From Sunxiuqinia rutila (GTDB lineage: Bacteria; Bacteroidota; Bacteroidia; Bacteroidales; Prolixibacteraceae): a DNA stretch of 64,000 nucleotides. Made by a program: the position numbers and the translations under genes. The stretch is from contig NZ_JBNGOT010000012.1 of NCBI RefSeq assembly GCF_050589705.1, positions 1 to 64,000 on the forward strand. Direction: 5' to 3'. Numbering within the stretch: position 1 is the first letter of the stretch; the number at the start of each line of letters is the position of its first letter. Positions 54,899 to 63,571 of this stretch are shown here, piece by piece. The notes below the pieces were generated by a model. The model was not told where the DNA came from. It searched no databases and saw nothing but the letters and a program-made list of their open reading frames with translations.

Positions 54899-57469
54899 TT
54901 ATTTAGCTCTAATTCTTAAGCTGTTAACATATGGTTGCCCCTTTACAGGGGTAAAATTCACTTCTATAAAAGGCTGATCAGTAGCTATTACATAGGTTTT
55001 GAGCAACGCGTGGTTGCCTCCTACAATTTGGGCTGGTGAAAAGTTGGTTTCTAACTCTTGCCCATTTAAAACGATATTGAACACGCTAATTTGTCGATCA
55101 TTGGACGTGCTATTTCCTAAATCGTAAGCGAGCGGCTGACCATAGTAATTCAGATCGGCAAAGCCAAGCGTCAACTCGTAAGTACCTGGCTCTACATCAA
55201 ACCGGTAAGTCATTTCGCCCTCGCGGCGAGTTTGAAACAGCGGATCGTTGGGAGACCCTTTAATCTCAGCAGTTGTTCCAGGGCGGTCCCCCCGCTTCAT
55301 TGCCTCCCCATTTATATATCCCCAGCTTCCTTTCTCATAAGGCATGTCTGGCACAAAAACCAAACTTGAACCATCGGCATGGAAGTAGACGTCGCTACCC
55401 GCATTGATGCTAATATCTACAATACCATTTTCCGAAATACGCCTTGGGAGATAGCTGACCTCCAGTGTCGTAAAATCGTTGACCTCTTCACCATTAAACA
55501 GTCCTTGTACACTAAGCTTATGAATTCCCTCGTTCAGCTCTGCTTCCCACTGTGCAGTGAAGTTATTCGTCTCTTTTTCACCAAAACTAACGTCATTGAT
55601 TCGTAACTCCACTTCCTGAAGATTACTGTACACTTTGATCACTTGCTTGCTATCCGAATCGAGTAGCATCCGTTGCTGCCAGTCTCTTGTGCCCAAATGC
55701 AGTACAGGCGTATTATCGCTTAAAAATGCTTTTTGGTAGAAGAATACATCCTTCAACTCACGGTTGCCGTACATGAGCCCTTTATTGTTGATGCGTGGCA
55801 TGGATTCGTTGCGCAAGGCTGAACTAAAGTCCACCAAGTTCCACATGGCTCCTCCCATTATATAGGCAGAGTCGCGAATAACCGGCCAATAATGCTCCAT
55901 AAATAATTGCTGATACTCGATAGAAAAATCAAACTTCCGAGGCTTTAAAGTGTGTATACGCTTGTCTGATCCGGCACCAAACTCAGAGATGATCAATGGA
56001 CGTTCAGGATACTCCTGGTGTTGCTTCGATACAAAGTTTTCAACCCCTTCCAGTCCGCCACCATACCAACCATCGTAGAGGTTCCAACCCGAAATATCAG
56101 CTATGCCGGCTAAACCAATTTCATTGTATAATGTCGTTCCATGGTAAGCCATAACTGTTAGGCGATTAGGATCTATCGATTTACAAGCCCTTTCCAGGTG
56201 CTTTGCCAATCGCACGGTTGCTGCATAACGTTCCTGGCGTTCACTATTATCTTTTACACGGTGAGGCACCTGTATAATTGCCTCGTTCATATAGCCCCAC
56301 ATAACCACCGAGGGATGATTATAATGCTGGCGTACCATTTCTCGAAGTTGTCGTTCTGCATTATTAACCAAATCAACCACAGGCACTTCTTCCCACACCA
56401 AAAGGCCATACTCATCGCAAGCATCAAGAACTGCTTCTGCTTGCGGATAATGGGCTAAACGGATAAAGTTAGCGCCCATCGATTTCAATGTCTTTATATC
56501 ATCCGTATGCTGTACATCAGACAAAGCAATGCCATACCCTTCGCGGTCCTGATGACGACTGGCTCCCATCAGCTTGATTCGCTTACCATTTAAATAAAGC
56601 GCATTGTCAGCTCCTATTTCGAACCAACGCCAACCAATCGTTTCTTTCAGTTGATCAAGAACTTTACCTTTGTTGTCTTTTAATACAACATCAAGCGTAT
56701 ATAAATTTGGTTTTTCGGGCGACCAGAGCATGGGCCGCTTCAGCGTAGGTAAAGTAACCTTTAGTTGGTTACTCCCCTTTTTTATTTTTTTCCGAACTGA
56801 TAAATCAAACACGGCTTGCTTCTTAGGATCAAACCCCTGAACCTCAACCGTTACAAACTCCTCATTACGCGATGTATTATTAATGGATAATTGCAACTCC
56901 CCTTTGGCCTGTTTATCAGATACCTCATCGATAGAAAAAAGCAGTCCCTTTCCACCAAGACTATCCAGCTCAAAACTAATGTCATTCTTTTCAATGAGCC
57001 AAACCGGACGATAAACTCCACCAAATATGGTAAAATCACCACTTAGCGGAGCCAAATTATCATTCGTATTATCGACGATTAAGCGAATATCGTTCGTTGA
57101 ATTGTATTTTAAATGTGGTGTAAGGTGTACATAAAACCCGGTGTAACCGCCAGAGTGTGTAAGTACATGGGTGTCATTTATTATCACATCCACTCTTGAG
57201 TTCACTCCTTCGAAATACAGATATTGCTGAGTCTTTTCAGAAGTTTCCGAGACAACAAAGCGCTTGGAATATTCGCCTATACCCCTGTAGTAGTTTTTGC
57301 TGACATAAGCATCATCATTCCAATGGTGCGGAAGTACTACTTGGATAGAATCCTTGCCGTCATCCTGTTTTTTAAAAAACCACCCTTCGTTAAAAGATGT
57401 TTGGAGTACCTGAGCATAAACAGCTCCAAACTGACTTATTACAAACAGTGTTAATAATAGCTTCTTCAT
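54899..57469 (-). CDS. GH2 family glycoside hydrolase with C-terminal malectin-like domain
   Basis: This 856-residue protein has a signal peptide ending AVYAQ (residue 20). Order: jelly-roll sugar-binding domain (FNEGWFFKKQDD, LPHHWNDDAY), immunoglobulin-like domain, TIM barrel with acid/base E396 in VMWGYMNEAII and nucleophile E496 in PLIISEFGAGSD, an Ig-like linker, and a C-terminal malectin-like domain (about 690-856, INAGSDVYFHADGSSLVFVP, FDVEPGTYELTLGFAD). The layout matches PUL beta-galactosidase/beta-glucuronidase-type GH2 enzymes. It is the first gene of PUL C, divergent from the sensor-regulator with 313 bases between them. Being promoter-proximal, it is likely a key enzyme that frees the inducing sugar. 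Confidence 0.93.
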   Translation of the reverse strand: MKKLLLTLFVISQFGAVYAQVLQTSFNEGWFFKKQDDGKDSIQVVLPHHWNDDAYVSKNYYRGIGEYSKRFVVSETSEKTQQYLYFEGVNSRVDVIINDTHVLTHSGGYTGFYVHLTPHLKYNSTNDIRLIVDNTNDNLAPLSGDFTIFGGVYRPVWLIEKNDISFELDSLGGKGLLFSIDEVSDKQAKGELQLSINNTSRNEEFVTVEVQGFDPKKQAVFDLSVRKKIKKGSNQLKVTLPTLKRPMLWSPEKPNLYTLDVVLKDNKGKVLDQLKETIGWRWFEIGADNALYLNGKRIKLMGASRHQDREGYGIALSDVQHTDDIKTLKSMGANFIRLAHYPQAEAVLDACDEYGLLVWEEVPVVDLVNNAERQLREMVRQHYNHPSVVMWGYMNEAIIQVPHRVKDNSERQERYAATVRLAKHLERACKSIDPNRLTVMAYHGTTLYNEIGLAGIADISGWNLYDGWYGGGLEGVENFVSKQHQEYPERPLIISEFGAGSDKRIHTLKPRKFDFSIEYQQLFMEHYWPVIRDSAYIMGGAMWNLVDFSSALRNESMPRINNKGLMYGNRELKDVFFYQKAFLSDNTPVLHLGTRDWQQRMLLDSDSKQVIKVYSNLQEVELRINDVSFGEKETNNFTAQWEAELNEGIHKLSVQGLFNGEEVNDFTTLEVSYLPRRISENGIVDISINAGSDVYFHADGSSLVFVPDMPYEKGSWGYINGEAMKRGDRPGTTAEIKGSPNDPLFQTRREGEMTYRFDVEPGTYELTLGFADLNYYGQPLAYDLGNSTSNDRQISVFNIVLNGQELETNFSPAQIVGGNHALLKTYVIATDQPFIEVNFTPVKGQPYVNSLRIRAK

Positions 57470-57782
57470 TGTATTAACTATTCATTTGCCTGTAAAAATG
57501 AACAATTGCTATTAAAGGCTATTTTTTTACTATACATCAAACACACATCATCCTTTTAACCACCTCCCTACTTACTTGTAATACTGAATATTACACACAC
57601 AACATTCATCTCAAAACACCCCCAACCATTCACCATTGATAACACTCAATACATCACCTTTCATACATCATTTTTGCGGTGTAAGAAAAAATAAATATAT
57701 TGCCGCACTAACCTAATTACACGAACTGCAAGCAAGCAGACTCTTCTATCTTTTACAATTTAAGGATTTCAATTACCAGTGA
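57470..57782. other. Divergent promoter region between PUL C and its regulator
   Basis: The 313 bases carry no gene. They must hold the PUL C promoter (leftward) and the regulator promoter (rightward). An AT-rich stretch TTTTTGCGGTGTAAG then TAAATATATTGCC (about 57673-57705) is a loose match to the Bacteroidota -33/-7 spacing, too weak to call. No long dyad symmetry was found. Confidence 0.45.
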
Positions 57783-60590
57783 ATGTGGCGGCATAAGATC
57801 ATATTACCAGTTTTAGCATTACTACTGATAAACATCAATAGTTTTGCCTGGAATGCAAACAGCAGAAATAAAGCCTTGCTTGCACCTGAGATTTATAGTT
57901 TTTTAAAAGATGATTACAATGGTGAAAGGCAAAATTGGGACGTTTCAAGCTCAAGCAGTGGAGCCATGTATTTTGCCAATACACTAGGTCTGCTTAAATA
58001 CGATGGAGAAGACTGGAGCCTTTATAAAACATCCAATACTTTAAGAGCTGTATACTGCTCCAACGATACCATATATGTTGGAGGCAATGGACTAATGGGA
58101 TACTTCCTGGAAAAAGAGCTAAACAGAGGTTTTCAACCACTAACAGAAATTGAGAACGACATTTGGAAAATATTCCGGCTTAACGAACTGATAGTTTTTC
58201 AATCATTTGACAAAATTTACCATGTTAATTCAGATGGCTTAGTTGGCATTGAGCGATTTAAACACGGTAATACAACCTTCACCTACCCTATTGGTGAAAA
58301 AATTGTCTATCAAATAAGTTATGGCAAGCTGATGGCCCTTACCCCCAATGGAAATGAGCGTGTCATTTGCGATACACCTGAAATGAGTAAGCTTTTGGTA
58401 AAATACATTACTCAATTGAGTGCCGATACTATTTTGATTGGAACACTTGAAAACGGCTTATTTACTTTATCCAATAACAAGCTGACTCCCTTTAACACGC
58501 CCATCAATGATTTTATTAAAACCAATAAACTCAATAAGGTAATCAGGATAGACAAAGATAATTATGCCTTTGCTACGATGAATGGAGGTGTAATCATTGG
58601 AGATCTAAGTGGTCAAATAACCTATGTATTAAACCGCTCGAATGGTTTATCAAACAACCGGGTACATGCCATTTACAAACAGCAGGATCGTTTTTTGTGG
58701 ATTGCCACCAATAATGGCATTTCATTAATCGATCTGAAGAATCCAGTCTTATTTTTCAACAATCAGTTCATTGAGTTGGGGTCTTTCTACGATATCGTGA
58801 TGCTGAACAATAAATATTATGCAGGCACCAACCTTGGGCTTTATGAAATAACGCCTCTTAAAAATCAATCATCAGTTTTTGATATCGAACTAATCAAAGG
58901 ATCAGAAGGACAAATATGGAACCTTGATGTTATTGACAACACCTTGTGGGTTGGTCATAACAATGGTACCTACTTACTTGAGGGCTCACAACTCAAACAA
59001 CTATCAAAGGCAGCTGGTGGATACACCATGCTTCAAAGTCGGTTTAACCCTGATATTGTTTACCAAACATCGTATTTTGGGGTGGCTGTTTATAAAAAAA
59101 CAAACAAGCAATGGCAGCTACACTACTCCATTACCGATATTGATGAACTCACAAGGGATGCTGTTGAACTGAGTGATGGTTCTCTCATTATTACAGGAGC
59201 GGCCAATACGCTGTTTCAGATTTGGCCCGACAATGAAAAAAGAAAATATACCTTCAAAAACTTAAGCTTGCTTCCGCAAATGCGCAACACAACCTGGGTG
59301 CGTGCGTTTGACATTAACGGTCAAGTGCTAATTACCTCAAACGACACCTCTTTTTATTATGCGGCTGATGAGACAACTCACCCTTGTCCCTCAGCTTTTG
59401 ACAAGGCAAGTTACATTTCCGAAGTTATTGATGACCACATATTTATTAGAAAGAACAAGCACTTAATTCTGTACAATCTGAAAACCGATACAATTGTACC
59501 ACTTGCCTATAACCTGAATAACATTGAAGATGACCTGATTTTTAAATATGAAAGAATCACGCAATCTGCAAACGAACAAATAATGCTATGTTTATCGGAC
59601 CGCATTGCTTATACGAAACTTAACAAACTTAAAAACGCACAAATTAACAGTGTTACCCCATTGATAACCCGCATCCAATGCACCAACGACCGCACAGGTA
59701 AAGAAGGTACTTTTAGGGCTGATGAGGCGATACCCTACAAATACAATACCCTGCAATTTACCTTTACCGCCTTCAGCTATGGCCTTAAGTCATCGTACGA
59801 GTACATTTTAGAAGGCTACAACAATAGCTGGCAAAGCCGGCAAGATAACCACGCCATATTTCAGAACCTGCGCGAAGGCACATACACCTTTAAGGTGCGC
59901 GAAAGAGACGGCTCTCTAATAAACAGCCTTACCTTTACGATTGCGCCGCCACCGTTTCGTTCGAAACTGGCCTATGCAGCCTACGCCGTATTAATAATCA
60001 TTCTGAGCATTGTATTGCGATATACCTTCAATCAAATACACAAGAAAAAAGCGTACTCAAGGCTTCAAAAGGAGCGAAAACGTTTAAACGATTTGCGCAT
60101 GTTAAGCTCCCAACAGCAGCTGGGCGAAGAAGTTAAACAGTTGCAAGAGGAAGTAACCAGCAAATCAGACAAGCTTGCCAACCTCCTTATTCAGAACAAC
60201 AAAAAGAAAGAGATAATTGATAAAATTAACGGGGAGTTAAAACACATCCGTGAGAATCACCGATTTGTTGACGGACGCCAAATTGATCGGCTCTCCAAAA
60301 TGATTAAAGTGAACTTTGATGAAAAGAAAGACTGGCTGGTATTTGAAGCTGCCTTTTCTGAAGCCCACACAAACTTTTTTAAAAAGCTGCGAATAAAACA
60401 TCCAAACCTTACTGATTTGGATTTAAAACTCTGTGCATACCTAAAAGTGAACCTTTCGTCAAAAGAACTGGCACCTATTCTTAAAATCACCACTCGCAGT
60501 GTCGATTTAAAAAAATATCGACTTAAAAAGAAATTAAACCTAAGTAAAGAGCAAAGTCTTAAGCAATACATCATGGACTTTGATGACTGA
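57783..60590 (+). CDS. Membrane-spanning sensor-regulator: beta-propeller, Y_Y_Y, TM, coiled coil, LuxR-type HTH
   Basis: This 935-residue one-protein signalling device has a signal peptide (IILPVLALLLININSFAW). A periplasmic beta-propeller with two-component-regulator-propeller-like repeats spans about residues 30-640 (GAMYFANTLGLLKYDGEDWS, RFLWIATNNGISLIDLKN). A Y_Y_Y domain (about 650-722, FTAFSYGLKSSYEYILEGYN), a transmembrane helix (about 726-748, AYAVLIIILSIVLRY), a cytoplasmic coiled coil (about 760-845), and a C-terminal LuxR-like helix-turn-helix (about 870-930, VNLSSKELAPILKITTRSVD) follow. It has no histidine kinase or receiver domain, so binding of a PUL C oligosaccharide probably alters DNA binding directly. 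It is divergent from PUL C; its stop codon lies only 38 bases before the CRISPR array. Confidence 0.9.
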   Translation: MWRHKIILPVLALLLININSFAWNANSRNKALLAPEIYSFLKDDYNGERQNWDVSSSSSGAMYFANTLGLLKYDGEDWSLYKTSNTLRAVYCSNDTIYVGGNGLMGYFLEKELNRGFQPLTEIENDIWKIFRLNELIVFQSFDKIYHVNSDGLVGIERFKHGNTTFTYPIGEKIVYQISYGKLMALTPNGNERVICDTPEMSKLLVKYITQLSADTILIGTLENGLFTLSNNKLTPFNTPINDFIKTNKLNKVIRIDKDNYAFATMNGGVIIGDLSGQITYVLNRSNGLSNNRVHAIYKQQDRFLWIATNNGISLIDLKNPVLFFNNQFIELGSFYDIVMLNNKYYAGTNLGLYEITPLKNQSSVFDIELIKGSEGQIWNLDVIDNTLWVGHNNGTYLLEGSQLKQLSKAAGGYTMLQSRFNPDIVYQTSYFGVAVYKKTNKQWQLHYSITDIDELTRDAVELSDGSLIITGAANTLFQIWPDNEKRKYTFKNLSLLPQMRNTTWVRAFDINGQVLITSNDTSFYYAADETTHPCPSAFDKASYISEVIDDHIFIRKNKHLILYNLKTDTIVPLAYNLNNIEDDLIFKYERITQSANEQIMLCLSDRIAYTKLNKLKNAQINSVTPLITRIQCTNDRTGKEGTFRADEAIPYKYNTLQFTFTAFSYGLKSSYEYILEGYNNSWQSRQDNHAIFQNLREGTYTFKVRERDGSLINSLTFTIAPPPFRSKLAYAAYAVLIIILSIVLRYTFNQIHKKKAYSRLQKERKRLNDLRMLSSQQQLGEEVKQLQEEVTSKSDKLANLLIQNNKKKEIIDKINGELKHIRENHRFVDGRQIDRLSKMIKVNFDEKKDWLVFEAAFSEAHTNFFKKLRIKHPNLTDLDLKLCAYLKVNLSSKELAPILKITTRSVDLKKYRLKKKLNLSKEQSLKQYIMDFDD

Positions 60591-60628
60591 AGCATGCAGG
60601 GCGAAGCCTTACGGGCCAACGTTGTGCT

Positions 60629-61703
60629 ATTTCAATTCCAGCATGGTGCGATTAGAAGTCACCTTGAATTGTCACTGAGAAAGTGTTATTCTCATTTCAA
60701 TTCCAGCATGGTGCGATTAGAAGACCTTACGATCTATCCGCATAAGGAGAAAGAGTTCATTTCAATTCCAGTAGGATGCGATTAGAAGGGATAAACGATG
60801 AACATGCCATTGTCGGTTTCGTATTTCAATTCCAGCATGGTGCGATTAAAAGTCTTAAAAGGTCACCAATTCCCGTTGCAATAAGGGATTTCAATTCCAG
60901 TAGGATGCGATTAAAAGCTAAGCTCGTCCGACTCATAAAAAAAGTATTCGATATTTCAATTCCAGCATGGTGCGATTAGAAGATGATAAAATGTTCTTAA
61001 ACTCTTCCGCTGTGCTTCATTTCAATTCCAGTATGGTGCGATTTAAAGGGTCTGTGCAGCCGTTTGAGCAGCGTTGGCCTTACATTTCAACTCCAGTATG
61101 GTGCGATTAAAAGCGCATAAATTTGAAAAGAGAACGATCTTTACTTGATTTCAATTCCAGCAGGATGCGATTAAAAGTCCAACTTTCTCGGATACGAAGG
61201 CGACCAATATATATTTCAATTCCAGTAGGGTGCGATTAAAAGACTTCATTGACTGTTTGCTTTGAAACTGTTTTAAGTGATTTCAATTCCAGCATGGTGC
61301 GATTAGAAGTCACCTTGAATTGTCACTGAGAAAGTGTTATTCTCATTTCAATTCCAGCATGGTGCGATTAAAAGAATTAGCTGTATATTTCGCTCCAATC
61401 CTTCATAAATATTTCAATTCCAGCATGGTGCGCTTAGAAGCCTGATTCCCTCAAGTCACTCAGCTGAGGTTCAGGGTATTTCAATTCCAGCATGGTGCGA
61501 TTAAAAGTTCCTTGAATGTAGAGACGCCCGCTCATGGGAGGAAGTTTCAATTCCAGCATGGTGCGATTAGAAGCAGACTAACAACTCAACTTCCATCTGC
61601 CTTAACCTAATTTCAATTCCAGTAGGATGCGATTAAAAGACAACGAGGACTTAACGCTGAATCTGATTATCAAATTTCAATTCCAGTAGGGTGCGATTAA
61701 AAG
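60629..61703 (-). CRISPR. CRISPR array, 17 repeats of 30 nt and 16 spacers of 34-37 nt
   Basis: Plus-strand repeats begin ATTTCAATTCCAG, continue with a variable six-base core (GCATGG, GTAGGA, GTATGG, GCAGGA or GTAGGG start here), then TGCGATTA(A/G)AAG. On the minus strand each repeat ends ATTGAAAT, matching the crRNA 5' tag of type I-B-like systems, so transcription is most likely leftward, the same direction as the cas genes. Repeats start at 60629, 60694, 60759, 60823, 60888, 60953, 61019, 61084, 61148, 61213, 61280, 61345, 61411, 61478, 61544, 61610 and 61674. Ten repeat variants occur among 17. Spacers at 60659-60693 and 61310-61344 are identical. No spacer origin could be assigned. Confidence 0.98.
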
Positions 61704-61853
61704 TTAATCATACACGAGTTATCAATATATCAAAGAACGGAGGCCCTTATTTTTGCGCCGGGCATATTGGCTATTGAAATCAAGCAGACTAACAACCTTC
61801 CGACTAAAGCAAAGTGGCCAACAACTTCTTTATCTGGCGGGTTTTAAAAAGAC
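61704..61853 (-). promoter_or_regulatory. Putative CRISPR leader
   Basis: The 150 bases between the array and the 192-residue gene lie at the upstream end for leftward transcription. On the minus strand the part next to the array reads TTCTTTGATATATTGATAAC, AT-rich as leaders usually are. The segment AAGCAGACTAACAAC (61782-61796) repeats the junction of repeat 15 and spacer 15 (61571-61585). Leader identity is inferred from position and crRNA orientation. Confidence 0.55.
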
Positions 61854-62432
61854 TTACTTCTTCACGGCCTCTTCCAGTTCGTATACCTCTTGAGCATACT
61901 GATGAGCTCCAATCATATATAAATATTCATCCAGTAACAGAAGTTGACCAGCTTCCAGCCTCAACAAGTTGTCCAGGTAAAAATCAGTCAGCGCTTGTTT
62001 CATTGCATGATGAATACGGTGTACAAAATGATTGGCCTTCATGTCCCACTCAAAATCTTCCCATACTACCTGGCGCCATTCCTCCGGGTCAACATCCGGA
62101 TATTCGCGAATAAACTTCTGCACCTGATCCTCCGCATCCTGCGCTGTCAATGGCTTAGGAACCGGACGTACCTTAGGAACCGGATCACCTGTACGCCAAT
62201 AATATTCAGCGACATTCAGGCATTCCATCGCTTCATGGGCACTGCGAGTCGCCAAGTCCAACAAAGGCTTTTCCATTTCCTCACGATAAGTCTTCAGCTC
62301 CGGCCAGTGCGCAAAAACCAAGTCGAACAAATCATGCCGAAGCTTTTGATGAAAAGCCTGCCCATTCGCTTCCATGGCTTTCATCTGATCATCAAAGCGC
62401 TTGAAAAAGTGATACAATTCTTCGTGGTTCAT
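61854..62432 (-). CDS. Unknown protein of 192 residues between cas7 and the CRISPR array
   Basis: I do not recognise this protein. It begins MNHEELYHFFKRFDDQMKAM, is predicted all-helical and acidic, rich in Trp, His, Glu and Asp, and has no signal peptide or transmembrane segment. A Pro-rich hinge (GDPVPKVRPVPKPL) separates two helical halves of about 85 and 90 residues. A conserved-looking segment is EEWRQVVWEDFEWDMKANHF. It shares strand and direction with the cas genes but is set apart from cas7 by 84 bases containing a strong hairpin. It is not one of the core Cas proteins as I know them. It could be a CRISPR accessory protein or an unrelated passenger gene. Confidence 0.7.
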   Translation of the reverse strand: MNHEELYHFFKRFDDQMKAMEANGQAFHQKLRHDLFDLVFAHWPELKTYREEMEKPLLDLATRSAHEAMECLNVAEYYWRTGDPVPKVRPVPKPLTAQDAEDQVQKFIREYPDVDPEEWRQVVWEDFEWDMKANHFVHRIHHAMKQALTDFYLDNLLRLEAGQLLLLDEYLYMIGAHQYAQEVYELEEAVKK

Positions 62433-62480
62433 GGTGCTATCGTTTAATCTTGGGTTCAGTTGCTAATACGGTTTCCTCCC

Positions 62481-62507
62481 CCTGACAGGTTTTAGAAACC
62501 TGTCAGG
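62481..62507 (-). terminator. 12-bp perfect hairpin after cas7
   Basis: CCTGACAGGTTT (62481-62492) and AAACCTGTCAGG (62496-62507) form a perfect stem with a TAG loop, starting 10 bases after the cas7 stop codon. This CCTGACAGGTTT palindrome recurs in many Bacteroidota genomes as a repeated, terminator-like element (from memory). On the minus strand no long T-run follows (GGGGGAGGAAACC), so it may be a weak terminator or simply a dispersed repeat. Confidence 0.65.
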
Positions 62508-62516
62508 CATATAAAT

Positions 62517-63569
62517 TCAGGATAGTTGGTTTTCGTAATCGAACGCCATCATCCGATCGATCAGCTTTTGTTCTGCTCTTTCAAGAGCATCGGCACTTTC
62601 GTTTACGGTAACCACGTAATTTGAACACGGAAGACTTACAAAAACATCCGCTCCGGCAGTTTCATCAATGATGGGTTTGGCTTTGGGCCGTTCGCCATCT
62701 TCGATTAGTTTTGCACGAATAGCACCCGCCAATTTATTGGCATTGTCGCTGATTGCAACAGCCAGGGTTTCCATCAGACTAAAGGTTCGTGACTGGTTCG
62801 ATGTAATACGCCAGTTCAACAAGGCACTTGCCAAAGCTGGTATTACTTTTTCACGTTCTTTTGGGGGAAGTACTAAACATTTTCCAAACACATTTTCACT
62901 TTCAATCCAACCTTTTGCTTTCAAATCCTCAATCTTATCCGTAGATAATTCAGGCTCATGTTGATTGGTAGAAACAGCAAAGAGAGTGCGAAGGTCAATG
63001 GCAATATCATAAACAAAAAGGCCACCAGTACGAACATTGTCCGGAATCCAATTCCTGCGGGGCAATGTCCGGTTGTTGTTTGCCAAAAATTCATCAATTT
63101 CTTCATCAGTCATCAGCTGATCGCCCCAACGAACATTCACCGGATGACGGTCGGGTTTATCGCTTCTGTCAAATGTAAGGTTTTCTTTGTCCGTTCCGGC
63201 AAGCAAAGGATGAATTGGACGCATAGCCGAAATAGATAATGGACTTCGTCGTTTTACTGTAATTCCATCGCCAGCACGCATCCAGCCCCCTAGCAACTGA
63301 TCGATATAAGAAGGATCGCAGGGCGACCAAGGCTCTTTATTTTCCAGCTCCTTTTTCGCATTCACTTTATAATTGAATGTAATGGGTGCCATTTGAATAT
63401 TCAAATTTGATGTGAGCGCATCAAGAATTGAGCGTTTCACCTGCTGTCCACTTGAATAAGCAACAACGCGGTTAAACTGAGGATCGAAATACGTTTTCTG
63501 ACCATCTTGTACACAAAATACGGTATGATCTGCGTGTTTTAACGCTCTTAAATAGATGTAAGCATTCAT
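62517..63569 (-). CDS. Cas7-like CRISPR backbone protein (type I, probably I-B-like)
   Basis: This 350-residue protein opens MNAYIYLRALKHADHTVF, followed by VVAYSSGQQVKRSILDALTS and GGWMRAGDGITVKRRSPLSI. GGLFVYDIAIDLRTLFAV and the closing segment are like those of DevR/Cst2-type Cas7 proteins as I remember them. Cas7 subunits polymerise along the crRNA spacer to form the backbone of the Cascade complex. No signal peptide is present, as expected for a cytoplasmic protein. Its start is 2 bases after the stop of the upstream gene, so the two are an operon. The repeat type and the adjacent array support the call. No cas5, cas3, cas1 or cas2 lies between it and the array, so these must be upstream beyond the window or absent. 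Confidence 0.75.
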   Translation of the reverse strand: MNAYIYLRALKHADHTVFCVQDGQKTYFDPQFNRVVAYSSGQQVKRSILDALTSNLNIQMAPITFNYKVNAKKELENKEPWSPCDPSYIDQLLGGWMRAGDGITVKRRSPLSISAMRPIHPLLAGTDKENLTFDRSDKPDRHPVNVRWGDQLMTDEEIDEFLANNNRTLPRRNWIPDNVRTGGLFVYDIAIDLRTLFAVSTNQHEPELSTDKIEDLKAKGWIESENVFGKCLVLPPKEREKVIPALASALLNWRITSNQSRTFSLMETLAVAISDNANKLAGAIRAKLIEDGERPKAKPIIDETAGADVFVSLPCSNYVVTVNESADALERAEQKLIDRMMAFDYENQLS

Positions 63570-63571
63570 AA

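Noticed and set aside
60594..60979. Two overlapping short plus-strand frames inside the CRISPR region
   Set aside because: They are built from the repeated units (recurring FQFQHGAI-type peptide) and are translation artefacts of CRISPR repeats.
62668..63239. Plus-strand frames opposite the Cas7-like gene
   Set aside because: Shadows of the minus-strand cas7 frame, which is tightly spaced with its upstream gene.
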